This document shows positions 48,553 to 56,461 of a stretch of 64,000 nucleotides of DNA, in pieces. Source of the stretch: Betaproteobacteria bacterium. Its GTDB lineage: Bacteria > Pseudomonadota > Gammaproteobacteria > Burkholderiales > SG8-41. Position numbers and translations under genes: made by a program. The notes below the pieces were generated by a model. That model ran no database searches. It was not told where the DNA came from and was given only the letters and a program-made list of their open reading frames with translations. Position 1 is the first letter of the stretch, and each line of letters starts with the position of its first letter. Location: assembly GCA_025363575.1 (NCBI GenBank), contig JANYDM010000073.1, forward strand, positions 8,270 to 72,269. Direction: 5' to 3'.

Positions 48553-49914
48553 TCAGGCATGAAAAAACAGCCATTTTTCCAGCGGGGATTTGATGGCGCT
48601 CAACCATTTCTGCAGATCGGCGGTTTTCTCGGCGGTGCGCGCGGCCTCGACCGCGGCGTCCATCGTCGGCCCTGGCGCCTGACGCATGCCGGTGTTGCTG
48701 TCGAGGTGCGCGTACGTGAGCGCATAAAACATATAGCGGTAAACCAGTTTCTCGACCGCGAAACTATGCAGCACCAATTCCTTGGCCTTGTACCAGTCGT
48801 TTTTGATTTGCGCCGTCGCGCGATCGGGCTTGTCCATATGGAAATTTGCCGCCTGCGCCGGATCGAGAAAGCGCCGCCGCCGCAGCGTGTTTTCCGGCAG
48901 CCAGCCGCCGTGGAGCGGTGCCTGCGCGTGCACCGATTTTCCGTCGTCTGCGAACAGGAAATCGCGCCATTGCGGAAGGAAGTGCTGAGACACGGCGCAT
49001 GCGCGCGCGCCGGCGTAGTTGATGTAAGCGCCTTGCGTGCCGACCAGCTGTACGAGCGCCATGCACGCGGTGTCGCCCGGCTCGAGACCGGCTGCGACAT
49101 CGCGCAATTGCGCCGGCGTCAGCGCGGTGGTTAGTATCTCGTCCGCATCGAAGTGACAGATGTGAGTGGCGCCGCGCGCACGCGCGCGCGCAAATAATCC
49201 GTCATAAATGATCCGCTCGTTGTAGTCGGGCGCCGTCGAACGAACGACTTCAAGCCGCTCGCGTCCGTCGCGCAGCGCCCGTTCAAGATCGTCGACCGAG
49301 CCGTCGCCGGTGGCGTGATCCCACAATATGACGTCGTCGCAAAATTCGAGCATCGAGCGCACTGTGCGCTCGGCGCGTTCGCCTTCGTTGTGGACTTTGA
49401 CGATGCCGGCAATACGTACTGATTTGCCCGGTGCCGCCTTTTCGTCCCACGTCGGCAGTATGTCCATGCGTTCCCGCATGCGGGCAGGCGCCGCGCGCGT
49501 GAGCTCTTCGAGCAGCGCATGCAATCCCGCATTCGGCAGATACCAGCTTTGCAGGCTTTTCTTGGCAGCGCAGTATTCCAGCAAAGCGGGCAGCGTGCCT
49601 GCATCGCGCGAAGCCAGGATGAGATCCGGTACCATCGCGACCACGCCGCCCAGGCGTCCGACCAGGTCGAGCGCGGCGGCAGGTTCGCCGCACGCGCGCA
49701 GCACGGCGAAACGCCGGTCGAGCGCCTCATTTTCGTCTGCGATCTCGCGCTTCAGCTCATCCAGCGCCGCGCGTTCGCCGCGCATGACCAACGTGTTGAG
49801 CACGAGGTAGAACAGCGCATCAATGGGCGTCGCGAGCGCGAAATTCACCAGTTCGGCGGTCGGCGCATTCAGGATGAAATCGGGGTTGGGTCTGAGGCCC
49901 GTCGTTGGGATCAT
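48553..49914 (-). CDS. Glycosyltransferase family 2-like protein
   Basis: 453 residues. The first 150 are helical and unassigned. From about 165 a GT-A fold appears: 'RIAGIVKVHNEGERAERTVRSMLEFCDDVILWDHATGDGS', then 'THICHFDADEILT' with the DxD metal motif, and 'HMDKPDR' further on. This type (GT2/GT92-like) often transfers sugars to surface polymers. Its ATG overlaps the stop of the next glycosyltransferase upstream. Donor and acceptor are unknown. Confidence 0.78.
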   Translation of the reverse strand: MIPTTGLRPNPDFILNAPTAELVNFALATPIDALFYLVLNTLVMRGERAALDELKREIADENEALDRRFAVLRACGEPAAALDLVGRLGGVVAMVPDLILASRDAGTLPALLEYCAAKKSLQSWYLPNAGLHALLEELTRAAPARMRERMDILPTWDEKAAPGKSVRIAGIVKVHNEGERAERTVRSMLEFCDDVILWDHATGDGSVDDLERALRDGRERLEVVRSTAPDYNERIIYDGLFARARARGATHICHFDADEILTTALTPAQLRDVAAGLEPGDTACMALVQLVGTQGAYINYAGARACAVSQHFLPQWRDFLFADDGKSVHAQAPLHGGWLPENTLRRRRFLDPAQAANFHMDKPDRATAQIKNDWYKAKELVLHSFAVEKLVYRYMFYALTYAHLDSNTGMRQAPGPTMDAAVEAARTAEKTADLQKWLSAIKSPLEKWLFFHA

Positions 49915-50942
49915 TTGATCAGTGCCATGATGCGCATGTCGAGCGCGCCATTGTCTGCCGCCCGCCAGCGCTCGAAATGCGGCTGCGTCTCGGTCAGCAG
50001 TTCGAGCATTGCGTATACCGCGCTCGCGCCCGACGCCGCGAGCGCGCGTTCGATCATCAGTAACAAGGTCTGCTCAAGCATGCCCAGCATGACGCTCGCG
50101 TCAATACGCTGTACCGCCGGCGACAGCGCGGCCGCGCGGGCCAACGCTTGCGCGCTTTGCTGCCAGCGTGGCCCGCCGGTCAAATTGCGTGAGATAGCAT
50201 CGACGAGCGCCTCTCGTTCGGTTTCGCACATGCCGGGAAAATGCGCGGCCGCGACGCGCCGGCGCAGTTCAATATTGTGAACGCCAAAGCGCTCGAACGG
50301 CATGCTTGCCGTCATCGAATCGCGATGCCGCCGATAGCGCGTGACCGGTACCGCGAGATTTTCCAGGCGCATTCCCGCCAGCATGGCGTCAACCCATAAT
50401 GCGTAATCGGCGGCCGGTCCCGCCTCGGGCCGATAGGCGATGCGGCCTTCGCGTAGCGGCGCGAGCTTCATGGTGATCGCCGGATTCGCGAGCGAGGTGT
50501 TGAAAAGAAGCCCGGCGCGAATCTGCGCATCGGTGGCCAGATAAGCAATCGTGGCCGTTGTATCGCCGAAGCATTCCACTGCGCCGCCGATAATGTCGGG
50601 GCCGTCCTTGGATTCGAGCCGCTCGATCTGGCGCGCGAAACGGCCGGCGATCGCAAGGTCGTCCTGATCCAGCAGGCCCATATAACGTCCGCGCAACAAA
50701 CATACGCCGCGGCTGCGCGACATGGCGACACCGATATTCGCTGCATTGCGGACGATGCGCACCGCGGGATGGCGTATCGTTTCGAGTATCGACACCGTGT
50801 CGTCGCTGGACGCGTCGTCGACCAACACAATCTCGAGGTCGCTGAACCCGTTGTCGAGCACCGATTCGACCGCCTGCCTGACGAAACGCGCGCCGTTGAA
50901 GGTCGGCATGAAGACCGACAGCAGTGGGGACTCGGCGCTCAT
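49911..50942 (-). CDS. Family 2 glycosyltransferase
   Basis: 343 residues. GT-A core at the N-terminus: 'LLSVFMPTFNGARFVRQAVESVL', 'EIVLVDDASSDDTV', and 'GLLDQDDLAI' with the DxD motif. The C-terminal third is helical and likely shapes the acceptor site. ATG 50942 overlaps the gntR stop and is the start used; an upstream start would read into gntR. It forms one transcript gntR-GT-GT. Substrates are unknown. Confidence 0.82.
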   Translation of the reverse strand: MSAESPLLSVFMPTFNGARFVRQAVESVLDNGFSDLEIVLVDDASSDDTVSILETIRHPAVRIVRNAANIGVAMSRSRGVCLLRGRYMGLLDQDDLAIAGRFARQIERLESKDGPDIIGGAVECFGDTTATIAYLATDAQIRAGLLFNTSLANPAITMKLAPLREGRIAYRPEAGPAADYALWVDAMLAGMRLENLAVPVTRYRRHRDSMTASMPFERFGVHNIELRRRVAAAHFPGMCETEREALVDAISRNLTGGPRWQQSAQALARAAALSPAVQRIDASVMLGMLEQTLLLMIERALAASGASAVYAMLELLTETQPHFERWRAADNGALDMRIMALIK

Positions 50943-51697
50943 TGACGCGAATCGGCTTTCCAAAGGTCGCTCAGGTATTCGTGATCGCGCGTATTGACCC
51001 AGCTCGTGCGCAACTCGACGGGTTGATCGTGATAAGTATAAGCGACGCGCCGGATAATGAGCACGGGCGCCGCCGCGCTCATGCTTAATACTTTTGCGAT
51101 GCGCGCCGGTGGCAACGCCGCCGACAGACGCTCGCTGATGCGCACCACGTTGATACCGTAGTGCGACTGATAAAGCCCGTAGATAGTGCTGTCGCGATTG
51201 CCGAATGCAGCGGCGGTCAAATCCGGAAACCGCGCGGCCGCGACTCTCAGCTCGTCGAATATCACCGGCTCGCCCGCCAGCTTCAGCACGTTGTGTATGC
51301 GATGCACGCGTTCGCCGCGCCGTATGCCGAGTTGCCCGGCGGTCGTAGTGTCCGCTTTAATGGATTGCAGCGACAGGAGCTCGTGGACGGGCGGTTCCTT
51401 GCCGCCATGCCGGCTTACCATGTGGAAGAAATAATAGAACTGGCGGTCTTCGGTGTGGATGTTGACGAAGGTGCCGCGGCCTTGCTGGCGCACCACGATT
51501 TTTTCCGCGACAAGCTCGTCAATCGCCTTGCGAATGGTGCCCACGGACACGCGGAACTGCGCGGCCAGCCGGGTCTCGCTGGGGATGGCGGCGCCGGGCT
51601 GCCATTCGCCGGCGATCAGGCTGCGCGTAATGCGATTTTTGACTTCCTTGTAGAGCGGGCGGGATGTAAGCCCGCCGCCGGCCAGAATGCGCGCCAT
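50939..51697 (-). CDS. GntR-family transcriptional regulator (HutC/UTRA subfamily)
   Basis: 252 residues: winged helix at about 20-85 ('YKEVKNRITRSLIAGEWQPG', 'PSETRLAAQFRVSVGTIRKA', 'VRQQGRGTFV') and a UTRA ligand-binding domain after about 100 ('VHRIHNVLKLAGEPVIFDEL', 'LIIRRVAYTYHDQPVELRTS'). UTRA regulators sense small metabolites. It is divergent from the uxaA-type genes, so it probably controls the catabolic block and also heads the glycosyltransferase operon by ATGA overlap. Confidence 0.88.
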   Translation of the reverse strand: MARILAGGGLTSRPLYKEVKNRITRSLIAGEWQPGAAIPSETRLAAQFRVSVGTIRKAIDELVAEKIVVRQQGRGTFVNIHTEDRQFYYFFHMVSRHGGKEPPVHELLSLQSIKADTTTAGQLGIRRGERVHRIHNVLKLAGEPVIFDELRVAAARFPDLTAAAFGNRDSTIYGLYQSHYGINVVRISERLSAALPPARIAKVLSMSAAAPVLIIRRVAYTYHDQPVELRTSWVNTRDHEYLSDLWKADSRQ

Positions 51698-51883
51698 GGA
51701 TTATGCGGTTGCAGCAAAATCGCGCCGGATCATGACGGCGATTCTAGCATCGGCGCTGCTCCTCATATAGGTCATATAGTTGACTCATATTTATGGCGGC
51801 CTGTAGTATCGCCGGCGCTCAATAGCACTTACCATGAGTGCCCCGCGCCCGGCATGGCACCCATTCAGAGAAGAGGAGACCGC
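51698..51883. promoter_or_regulatory. Divergent control region with uxaA-block promoter and TCATAT repeats
   Basis: On the plus strand TTGACT (51780-51785), an 18-base spacer and TAGTAT (51804-51809) form a good promoter, about 75 bases before the first lyase gene. TCATAT occurs three times (51763, 51772, 51785) in and just upstream of the -35 element, a likely site for the GntR regulator. No other gene fits in this 186-base gap. Confidence 0.6.
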
Positions 51884-52165
51884 ATGATTCACTTTGTATT
51901 GCACGACCCTAAAGACTCGGTCGCCGTCGTGGTGGTCGAAGGCGTGAAAGCCGGCCAGGAACTCACCGGCTGGATCATGGACGAGGACCGTACCATTGCG
52001 CTGAAGGCGCAGCAGGACATTCCGATCGGCCACAAGCTCGCGCTCAAAGACGTGAAAAGCGGCGAGACCATCATCAAGTACGGCGAAGACATAGGCAAGG
52101 CCATCGCCGACATCAAGGCGGGCGCGCACGCGCACGTCCACAATATCAAAACCAAGCGCTGGTAA
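51884..52165 (+). CDS. UxaA-family lyase small subunit (SAF domain; SuyA-like)
   Basis: 93 residues forming a lone SAF domain ('[20 protein letters not shown]', '[30 protein letters not shown]', then 'HAHVHNIKT'). In altronate and galactarate dehydratases this domain is the N-terminus of one chain. A separate small subunit is the arrangement of (2R)-sulfolactate sulfo-lyase SuyA, among others. A GAGGAGAC site precedes ATG 51884. The large subunit follows after 26 bases. Confidence 0.82.
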   Translation: MIHFVLHDPKDSVAVVVVEGVKAGQELTGWIMDEDRTIALKAQQDIPIGHKLALKDVKSGETIIKYGEDIGKAIADIKAGAHAHVHNIKTKRW

Positions 52166-52191
52166 TCCGCGCACTCAATTCTGGAGCGAGC

Positions 52192-53361
52192 ATGATTTCA
52201 AGCAAAACAACATTCTGGGGTTATCGCCGCGAAAACGGCCGCGTCGGCGTGCGCAATCACGTGCTGGTGCTGCCGGTGGACGATTTGTCGAACGCGGCCG
52301 CCGAAGCGGTCGCCAACAACATCAAGGGCGCGATGGCGATCCCGCACCCGTACGGCCGCCTGCAGTTCGGCGCCGACCTCGACTTGCATTTCCGCACGCT
52401 GATAGGCGCGGGCGCCAATCCCAACGTCGCCGCGGTGGTGGTGATCTGCATCGAGGAAAGCTGGGCCAAGAAAGTCGTCGACGGCATCGCCAAGACCGGC
52501 AAGCCCGTCACCGGCTTCGGCATCGAGCTGCACGGCGACCACGACACCATCCTGCGCGCGTCCAAAGTCGCCAAGGAGTACGTGCAATGGGCGTCGGAGC
52601 TGCAGCGCGTCGAATGCCCGATCAGCGATCTATGGGTATCGACCAAGTGCGGCGAATCAGATACGACCTCCGGTTGCGGCGCCAATCCGACCGTCGGCAA
52701 TGCGTTCGACAAGATGGATCCGCTCGGCGTCACGATGTGCTTCGGCGAGACGACCGAGATCACCGGCGGCGAAAAGATCGTCGCCGACCGCTGCGCGACA
52801 CCGGAAGTGCGCGCGCAGTTCATGAAGATGTTCGACCGCTATCAGGAAGTGGTCGAGCGCCACAAGACCAGCGATCTGTCAGACTCGCAGCCGACCAAGG
52901 GCAACATTGCAGGCGGCCTGACGACTATCGAAGAGAAAGCGCTCGGCAACATTCAGAAAATCGGCAAGAAGTGCAAAGTCATCGGCGTCCTCGACAAGGC
53001 GGAAACGCCGACCAAGCCTGGCTTGTGGTTCATGGATTCATCGTCGGCGGCAGCCGAGATGGTCACACTATGCGCGGCCTCCGGCTACGTCGTGCATTTG
53101 TTCCCTACCGGCCAGGGCAACGTGATCGGCAACCCGATCATTCCCGTTATCAAGCTGACCGCCAACCCGCGCACCGTGCGCACAATGTCGGAACACGTTG
53201 ACCACGACTGCTCGGGGCTTCTGCAGCGCGAGAAGAATCTCGATCAGACCGGCGACGAGCTGCTCGATGTCATGCTGCGCACGTGCAACGGGCGGCTGAC
53301 CGCAGCCGAAGCTCTCGGCCACAACGAGTTCGTCATGACGCGTCTGTACGAAAGCGCTTAA
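52192..53361 (+). CDS. UxaA-family lyase large subunit (altronate dehydratase / SuyB-like)
   Basis: 389 residues. '[20 protein letters not shown]' is the family N-terminus. Cys-rich and His-containing parts ('[22 protein letters not shown]', '[12 protein letters not shown]') supply metal/active-site residues. '[41 protein letters not shown]' is the conserved C-terminal core. Family members dehydrate sugar acids or desulfonate sulfolactate to pyruvate and sulfite. The split with a 93-residue partner and the nearby TauE and ComA-like genes favour a sulfonate-type substrate, but altronate-like activity is not excluded. Confidence 0.82.
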   Translation: MISSKTTFWGYRRENGRVGVRNHVLVLPVDDLSNAAAEAVANNIKGAMAIPHPYGRLQFGADLDLHFRTLIGAGANPNVAAVVVICIEESWAKKVVDGIAKTGKPVTGFGIELHGDHDTILRASKVAKEYVQWASELQRVECPISDLWVSTKCGESDTTSGCGANPTVGNAFDKMDPLGVTMCFGETTEITGGEKIVADRCATPEVRAQFMKMFDRYQEVVERHKTSDLSDSQPTKGNIAGGLTTIEEKALGNIQKIGKKCKVIGVLDKAETPTKPGLWFMDSSSAAAEMVTLCAASGYVVHLFPTGQGNVIGNPIIPVIKLTANPRTVRTMSEHVDHDCSGLLQREKNLDQTGDELLDVMLRTCNGRLTAAEALGHNEFVMTRLYESA

Positions 53362-53373
53362 ATCAAAAACTTA

Positions 53374-53448
53374 GCCACAGAGGACCAGAGTTCACAGAGA
53401 GGTCGCATGATTAAAGTTTTGCACTGTGTCCTCTGTGATCTCTGTGGC
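53374..53448. repeat. CACAGAG-type intergenic inverted repeat, copy 1
   Basis: GCCACAGAGGACCAGAG and TTCACAGAGAGG face ACTGTGTCCTCTGTGATC and TCTGTGGC, an imperfect hairpin filling the gap before the SdhB-like gene. A second copy is at 63061-63162. Confidence 0.8.
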
Positions 53449-53471
53449 TTGATTTGCTTTAAGGTTTGGCC

Positions 53472-54185
53472 ATGTCCACGCTGAAAGTGTCCGTCTGGCG
53501 CGGCGCCGAAGCGGGCGCGTTCCGCGACTACGACGTGCCGCGGCAGGCGAGCCAGACCGTGCTCGACGTCGTCACGCATATCCAGCGCAATATTGATCCC
53601 ACGCTGTCGTACCGCTTCGCCTGCCGCGTCGGCATGTGCGGCTCGTGCGCTATGAACGTCAATGGCAAGGCGCGCTGGACCTGCCGCACGCACGTCGCTG
53701 ATGTTGAGGGCGGCGACACGCTCGAAATCGCACCGCTCAAAAATCTGCCGGTCATCAAGGACCTCGTCACCGACATGGCGCCGTTCTTCGATAAATGGGC
53801 GCGCGCCAACGGACAGTTCCAGGGCGGACGCACGCGCACCGACGAATTTGCGCGCGTCATGCCGGATTCCCCCCGCCGCAAAGAAGTCGATGCTGCGATT
53901 GAATGCATAGGTTGCGGGGTCTGCTACAGCTCGTGCGACGTGGTGTCGTGGAACCCGGACTACCTCGGTCCTGCGGCGCTCAATCGCGCATGGACGCTGC
54001 TCAATGACGTGCGTGATACAGGCAGCGGTTTGCGCCTTGCGGCGGTGGCGGGCGATGCCGGCTGCCAGGCCTGCCACACGCACGTGAGCTGCAGCGAGCG
54101 CTGTCCGAAGCACATCGCGCCGACGGCCGGTATCGCGGGACTCAAGCGCGCAGTGGTCGCTGCTGCAATCAAAGGAGAGCTGTGA
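53472..54185 (+). CDS. SdhB/FrdB-like iron-sulfur subunit
   Basis: 237 residues. Plant-type [2Fe-2S] ligands are C51, C56, C59 and C71. The ferredoxin-like half has C145, C148, C151, C155 and then C201, C207, C211, as needed for [4Fe-4S] and [3Fe-4S] centres, with an extra C198. 'NPDYLGPAALNRAWTLLNDVRDT' is typical of SdhB. It carries electrons from a flavoprotein to the membrane anchors. Anchors follow, but the flavoprotein gene is at 63.2 kb. ATG 53472 rather than the in-frame TTG two codons earlier. Confidence 0.9.
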   Translation: MSTLKVSVWRGAEAGAFRDYDVPRQASQTVLDVVTHIQRNIDPTLSYRFACRVGMCGSCAMNVNGKARWTCRTHVADVEGGDTLEIAPLKNLPVIKDLVTDMAPFFDKWARANGQFQGGRTRTDEFARVMPDSPRRKEVDAAIECIGCGVCYSSCDVVSWNPDYLGPAALNRAWTLLNDVRDTGSGLRLAAVAGDAGCQACHTHVSCSERCPKHIAPTAGIAGLKRAVVAAAIKGEL

Positions 54186-54520
54186 GCATCCGCGCGCAGG
54201 CCCTGCTGTGGACCGCGCAACGCGCCAGCGCCGCGGTGCTCGCACTGTGCGTGCTCGTGCATCTGATTACGATGATTTACGCGGTGCGGCATGGCCTGTC
54301 GGCCGCCGCGATCCTCGAGCGCACGCACGGCAACTATGCATGGTTTGGTTTTTATGCGGCGTTCGTGGCCGCGGTCGCCGTGCACGCGCCGATTGGCTTG
54401 CGCACGATACTGGGCGAGTGGTTTGCGTTGCGCGGCGCACTGGTCGATCTCGCCCTGCTGGTGCTGGGGATCGCGCTGGCGCTGTGGGGCTGGCGCGCGG
54501 CGCTGGCGGTGTTTGCCTGA
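54182..54520 (+). CDS. Succinate dehydrogenase/fumarate reductase-type membrane anchor
   Basis: 112 residues, three hydrophobic helices. 'RASAAVLALCVLVHLITMIY' resembles the anchor-subunit start with a possible haem-ligand His, and 'VHAPIGLRTILGEW' holds a second. The GTG start overlaps the sdhB-like stop (GTGA). Assignment rests on hydrophobicity, these His residues and position. Confidence 0.75.
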   Translation: MSIRAQALLWTAQRASAAVLALCVLVHLITMIYAVRHGLSAAAILERTHGNYAWFGFYAAFVAAVAVHAPIGLRTILGEWFALRGALVDLALLVLGIALALWGWRAALAVFA

Positions 54521-54540
54521 CCGTCTAGTAAAAAGCGGCC

Positions 54541-54891
54541 ATGCAAAAAAACGATTTCCGCGCGCGCAGCCATCCGGCCTGGTGGGCATTCATCGTGCAT
54601 CGCGTGAGCGGCCTGCTGCTGGCGATTTTCCTGCCGTTTCATTTCTGGGCGCTCGGCCAGGCGCTGCAAGGGCCGCATGCGCTCGGCGGCTTTCTGCACT
54701 GGACCGAGCAGCCGCTCGTCAAGTTCGCCGAGGTGGGTCTGGTGCTGCTGCTGGCGGCGCACATGGCCGGCGGAGTGCGCCTCTTGATGCTGGAATTCCT
54801 CGCGTGGCGCGATTGGCAGAAGACGCTGATCGCAGTCGCGGCGGGCGTGAGTCTCGCGGCAGGGCTCGCTTTTGCGTTGAATGTGGTTTGA
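54541..54891 (+). CDS. SdhC-like cytochrome b556 membrane anchor
   Basis: 116 residues, three helices. 'HRVSGLLLAIFLPFHFWALGQAL' matches the SdhC signature (HRxSG with a following His), and 'LLLAAHMAGGVRLLMLEF' provides the haem-binding His. With the preceding gene it would make a two-subunit quinone-reducing anchor. Its end overlaps the TauE-type gene by 11 bases. Confidence 0.82.
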   Translation: MQKNDFRARSHPAWWAFIVHRVSGLLLAIFLPFHFWALGQALQGPHALGGFLHWTEQPLVKFAEVGLVLLLAAHMAGGVRLLMLEFLAWRDWQKTLIAVAAGVSLAAGLAFALNVV

Positions 54892-55615
54892 ACTCGCACT
54901 AATTGCGGTCGGCGGATTCCTCGCCGCCCTCGTAGTTGGCAGCGCGGGATTTGCATTTGCGATCGTGGTGACCGGCGTTTGGCTGTATGTGCTGCCGCCG
55001 GCGCAGATTGTATTGCTGGCATCGGTCTGCGCGACGGTGCTGCACATCGTCAGCGTATGGCAATACCGGCGAGAGATCGAGTTCCGGCTGTTGTGGCCGT
55101 TCGTGGTCGGCGGCGCGCTGGGCGTGCCATTGGGCGTGCTTGCGCTGCAGCGGCTCGATGCCGCGTTGTTCCGCCACCTGTTCGGTGTTTTCATGATCGC
55201 TTATAGTGGTTACATGCTGATGCGTCCGCGTATTCCTGTGTTGCAGTTGCGTCCTGTAATCGCGCGTCTCGCAGACGGCGCCGTAGGCTGGGTAAGCGGC
55301 GTGCTCGGCGGCTTCGCGATGCTACACGGCACCTTGCCGACGATCTGGTGCAGCCTGCGCGGCTGGGACAAGCGGCGGAGCCGCTATATTTACCAGCCGT
55401 ACATTCTGATTACCGGTGTGCTGGTCATCCTGTGCGTGGGAACGACCGCAAATTTCGACCAGTCGGAATTGATTGTGCCGCTCGCGATTGCGGCGCCGGC
55501 AATGGCGCTCGGGCTGTGGGCAGGCGCGCGCCTGTTCGACAAGATCAGCGAAGCGCTGTTCCGGCGGCTGATCCTGTTGTTGATTCTAGCGTCGGGAATT
55601 TCGCTGCAATTTTGA
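54881..55615 (+). CDS. TauE/SafE-family membrane permease
   Basis: 244 residues, about eight helices. The family start 'GGFLAALVVGSAGFAFAIVV' and the repeat 'GWVSGVLGGFAMLHGTLPTIW' are seen. Family members export sulfite or sulfoacetate, or move other small anions. Placement between the SDH-like anchors and a ComA-family gene fits export of sulfite released by a desulfonating enzyme; other organic anions are possible. Confidence 0.82.
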   Translation: MWFELALIAVGGFLAALVVGSAGFAFAIVVTGVWLYVLPPAQIVLLASVCATVLHIVSVWQYRREIEFRLLWPFVVGGALGVPLGVLALQRLDAALFRHLFGVFMIAYSGYMLMRPRIPVLQLRPVIARLADGAVGWVSGVLGGFAMLHGTLPTIWCSLRGWDKRRSRYIYQPYILITGVLVILCVGTTANFDQSELIVPLAIAAPAMALGLWAGARLFDKISEALFRRLILLLILASGISLQF

Positions 55616-55632
55616 AGAGAGTGAAAATCGGC

Positions 55633-56451
55633 ATGCGTCAGAGCAAACGAGATGCAAAAATTCCCTTCGGCTTCGTCGAGCTGCCGGCCGCGCGCAGCGC
55701 GGCAAAGCCGCGCAAGACGGGACTCACGATGGTCGCCGATTTCGGCCTGCCTTACCTGCAAGTGCAGGATCTGGTCGCGATGGCGGGGCCCTACATCGAT
55801 CTCTTCAAGATCGCGGTCGGCACCTCGCGGCTCTATGAGCTCGGCTATTTGCGCCGGAAACTCGCGCTGCTCAAGAAGAACCGCATCCGCCCGTTCATCG
55901 GCGGCCAGTTCCAGGAATACGTATTCGCGACCTACGGAGAGAAAATGCTGCGGCCGTTTCTGCTTGAGGCCAAGCGCGTTGGTTTCGACGTGGTCGAAGT
56001 GTCCGACAACTGCGTGGAGCTGACACCGCGCCAGCGCCGGGCGCAAATCCGGCTGGCGATCGATTGCGGTCTGGCGGTGTTCGGCGAAGTCGGGTCGAAG
56101 GACGCCAAGAACGATGCCGCGCTGCTGGTTGCGCAGGCCGAGGACTGTTTTGCGGCCGGCGCCGAGCTCGTGCTGGTCGAGGCGGCCGAGCTGATCGTCA
56201 ACGGCAAGCCGAAAATGAAGCTCATTAACGGGCTGCGCAAAGGACTCGACATGTCACGCGTGCTGATCGAATTGCCGGGCCCGTGGATCTCCAACATTAC
56301 GCTGTCGATGGTCGAAGACATGAAAAAATTTCTGGTTGCCGAATTCGGGCCCGACGTGAACATCGCCAACGTCATGCCGGGCGACATCATGGAAACGGAG
56401 GCCCTGCGCGTCGGTCTTGGCGTGGTCGGCCCGCAGGTATCGCGGGACTAG
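55633..56451 (+). CDS. Phosphosulfolactate synthase (ComA) family protein
   Basis: 272 residues, TIM barrel of the ComA family. 'KTGLTMVADFGLPYLQVQDLV', 'YIDLFKIAVGTSRLY', 'FIGGQFQEYVFATYG', 'GFDVVEVSDNCVEL' and 'FGEVGSKDA' align by eye with ComA landmarks. ComA joins phosphoenolpyruvate and sulfite to (2R)-phosphosulfolactate in coenzyme M synthesis; in bacteria this family is poorly characterised. A GTG at 55621 is an alternative start. The PHP-type gene starts 11 bases later. Confidence 0.78.
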   Translation: MRQSKRDAKIPFGFVELPAARSAAKPRKTGLTMVADFGLPYLQVQDLVAMAGPYIDLFKIAVGTSRLYELGYLRRKLALLKKNRIRPFIGGQFQEYVFATYGEKMLRPFLLEAKRVGFDVVEVSDNCVELTPRQRRAQIRLAIDCGLAVFGEVGSKDAKNDAALLVAQAEDCFAAGAELVLVEAAELIVNGKPKMKLINGLRKGLDMSRVLIELPGPWISNITLSMVEDMKKFLVAEFGPDVNIANVMPGDIMETEALRVGLGVVGPQVSRD

Positions 56452-56461
56452 CGAGGACGAG

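Noticed and set aside
53374..53448. Terminator between the lyase and SdhB-like genes
   Set aside because: The hairpin belongs to a CACAGAG repeat and lacks a T-run, so it is recorded as a repeat.
55348..55632. Longer start for the ComA-family gene
   Set aside because: The extra residues are translated from within the TauE-type gene and have no ComA similarity.
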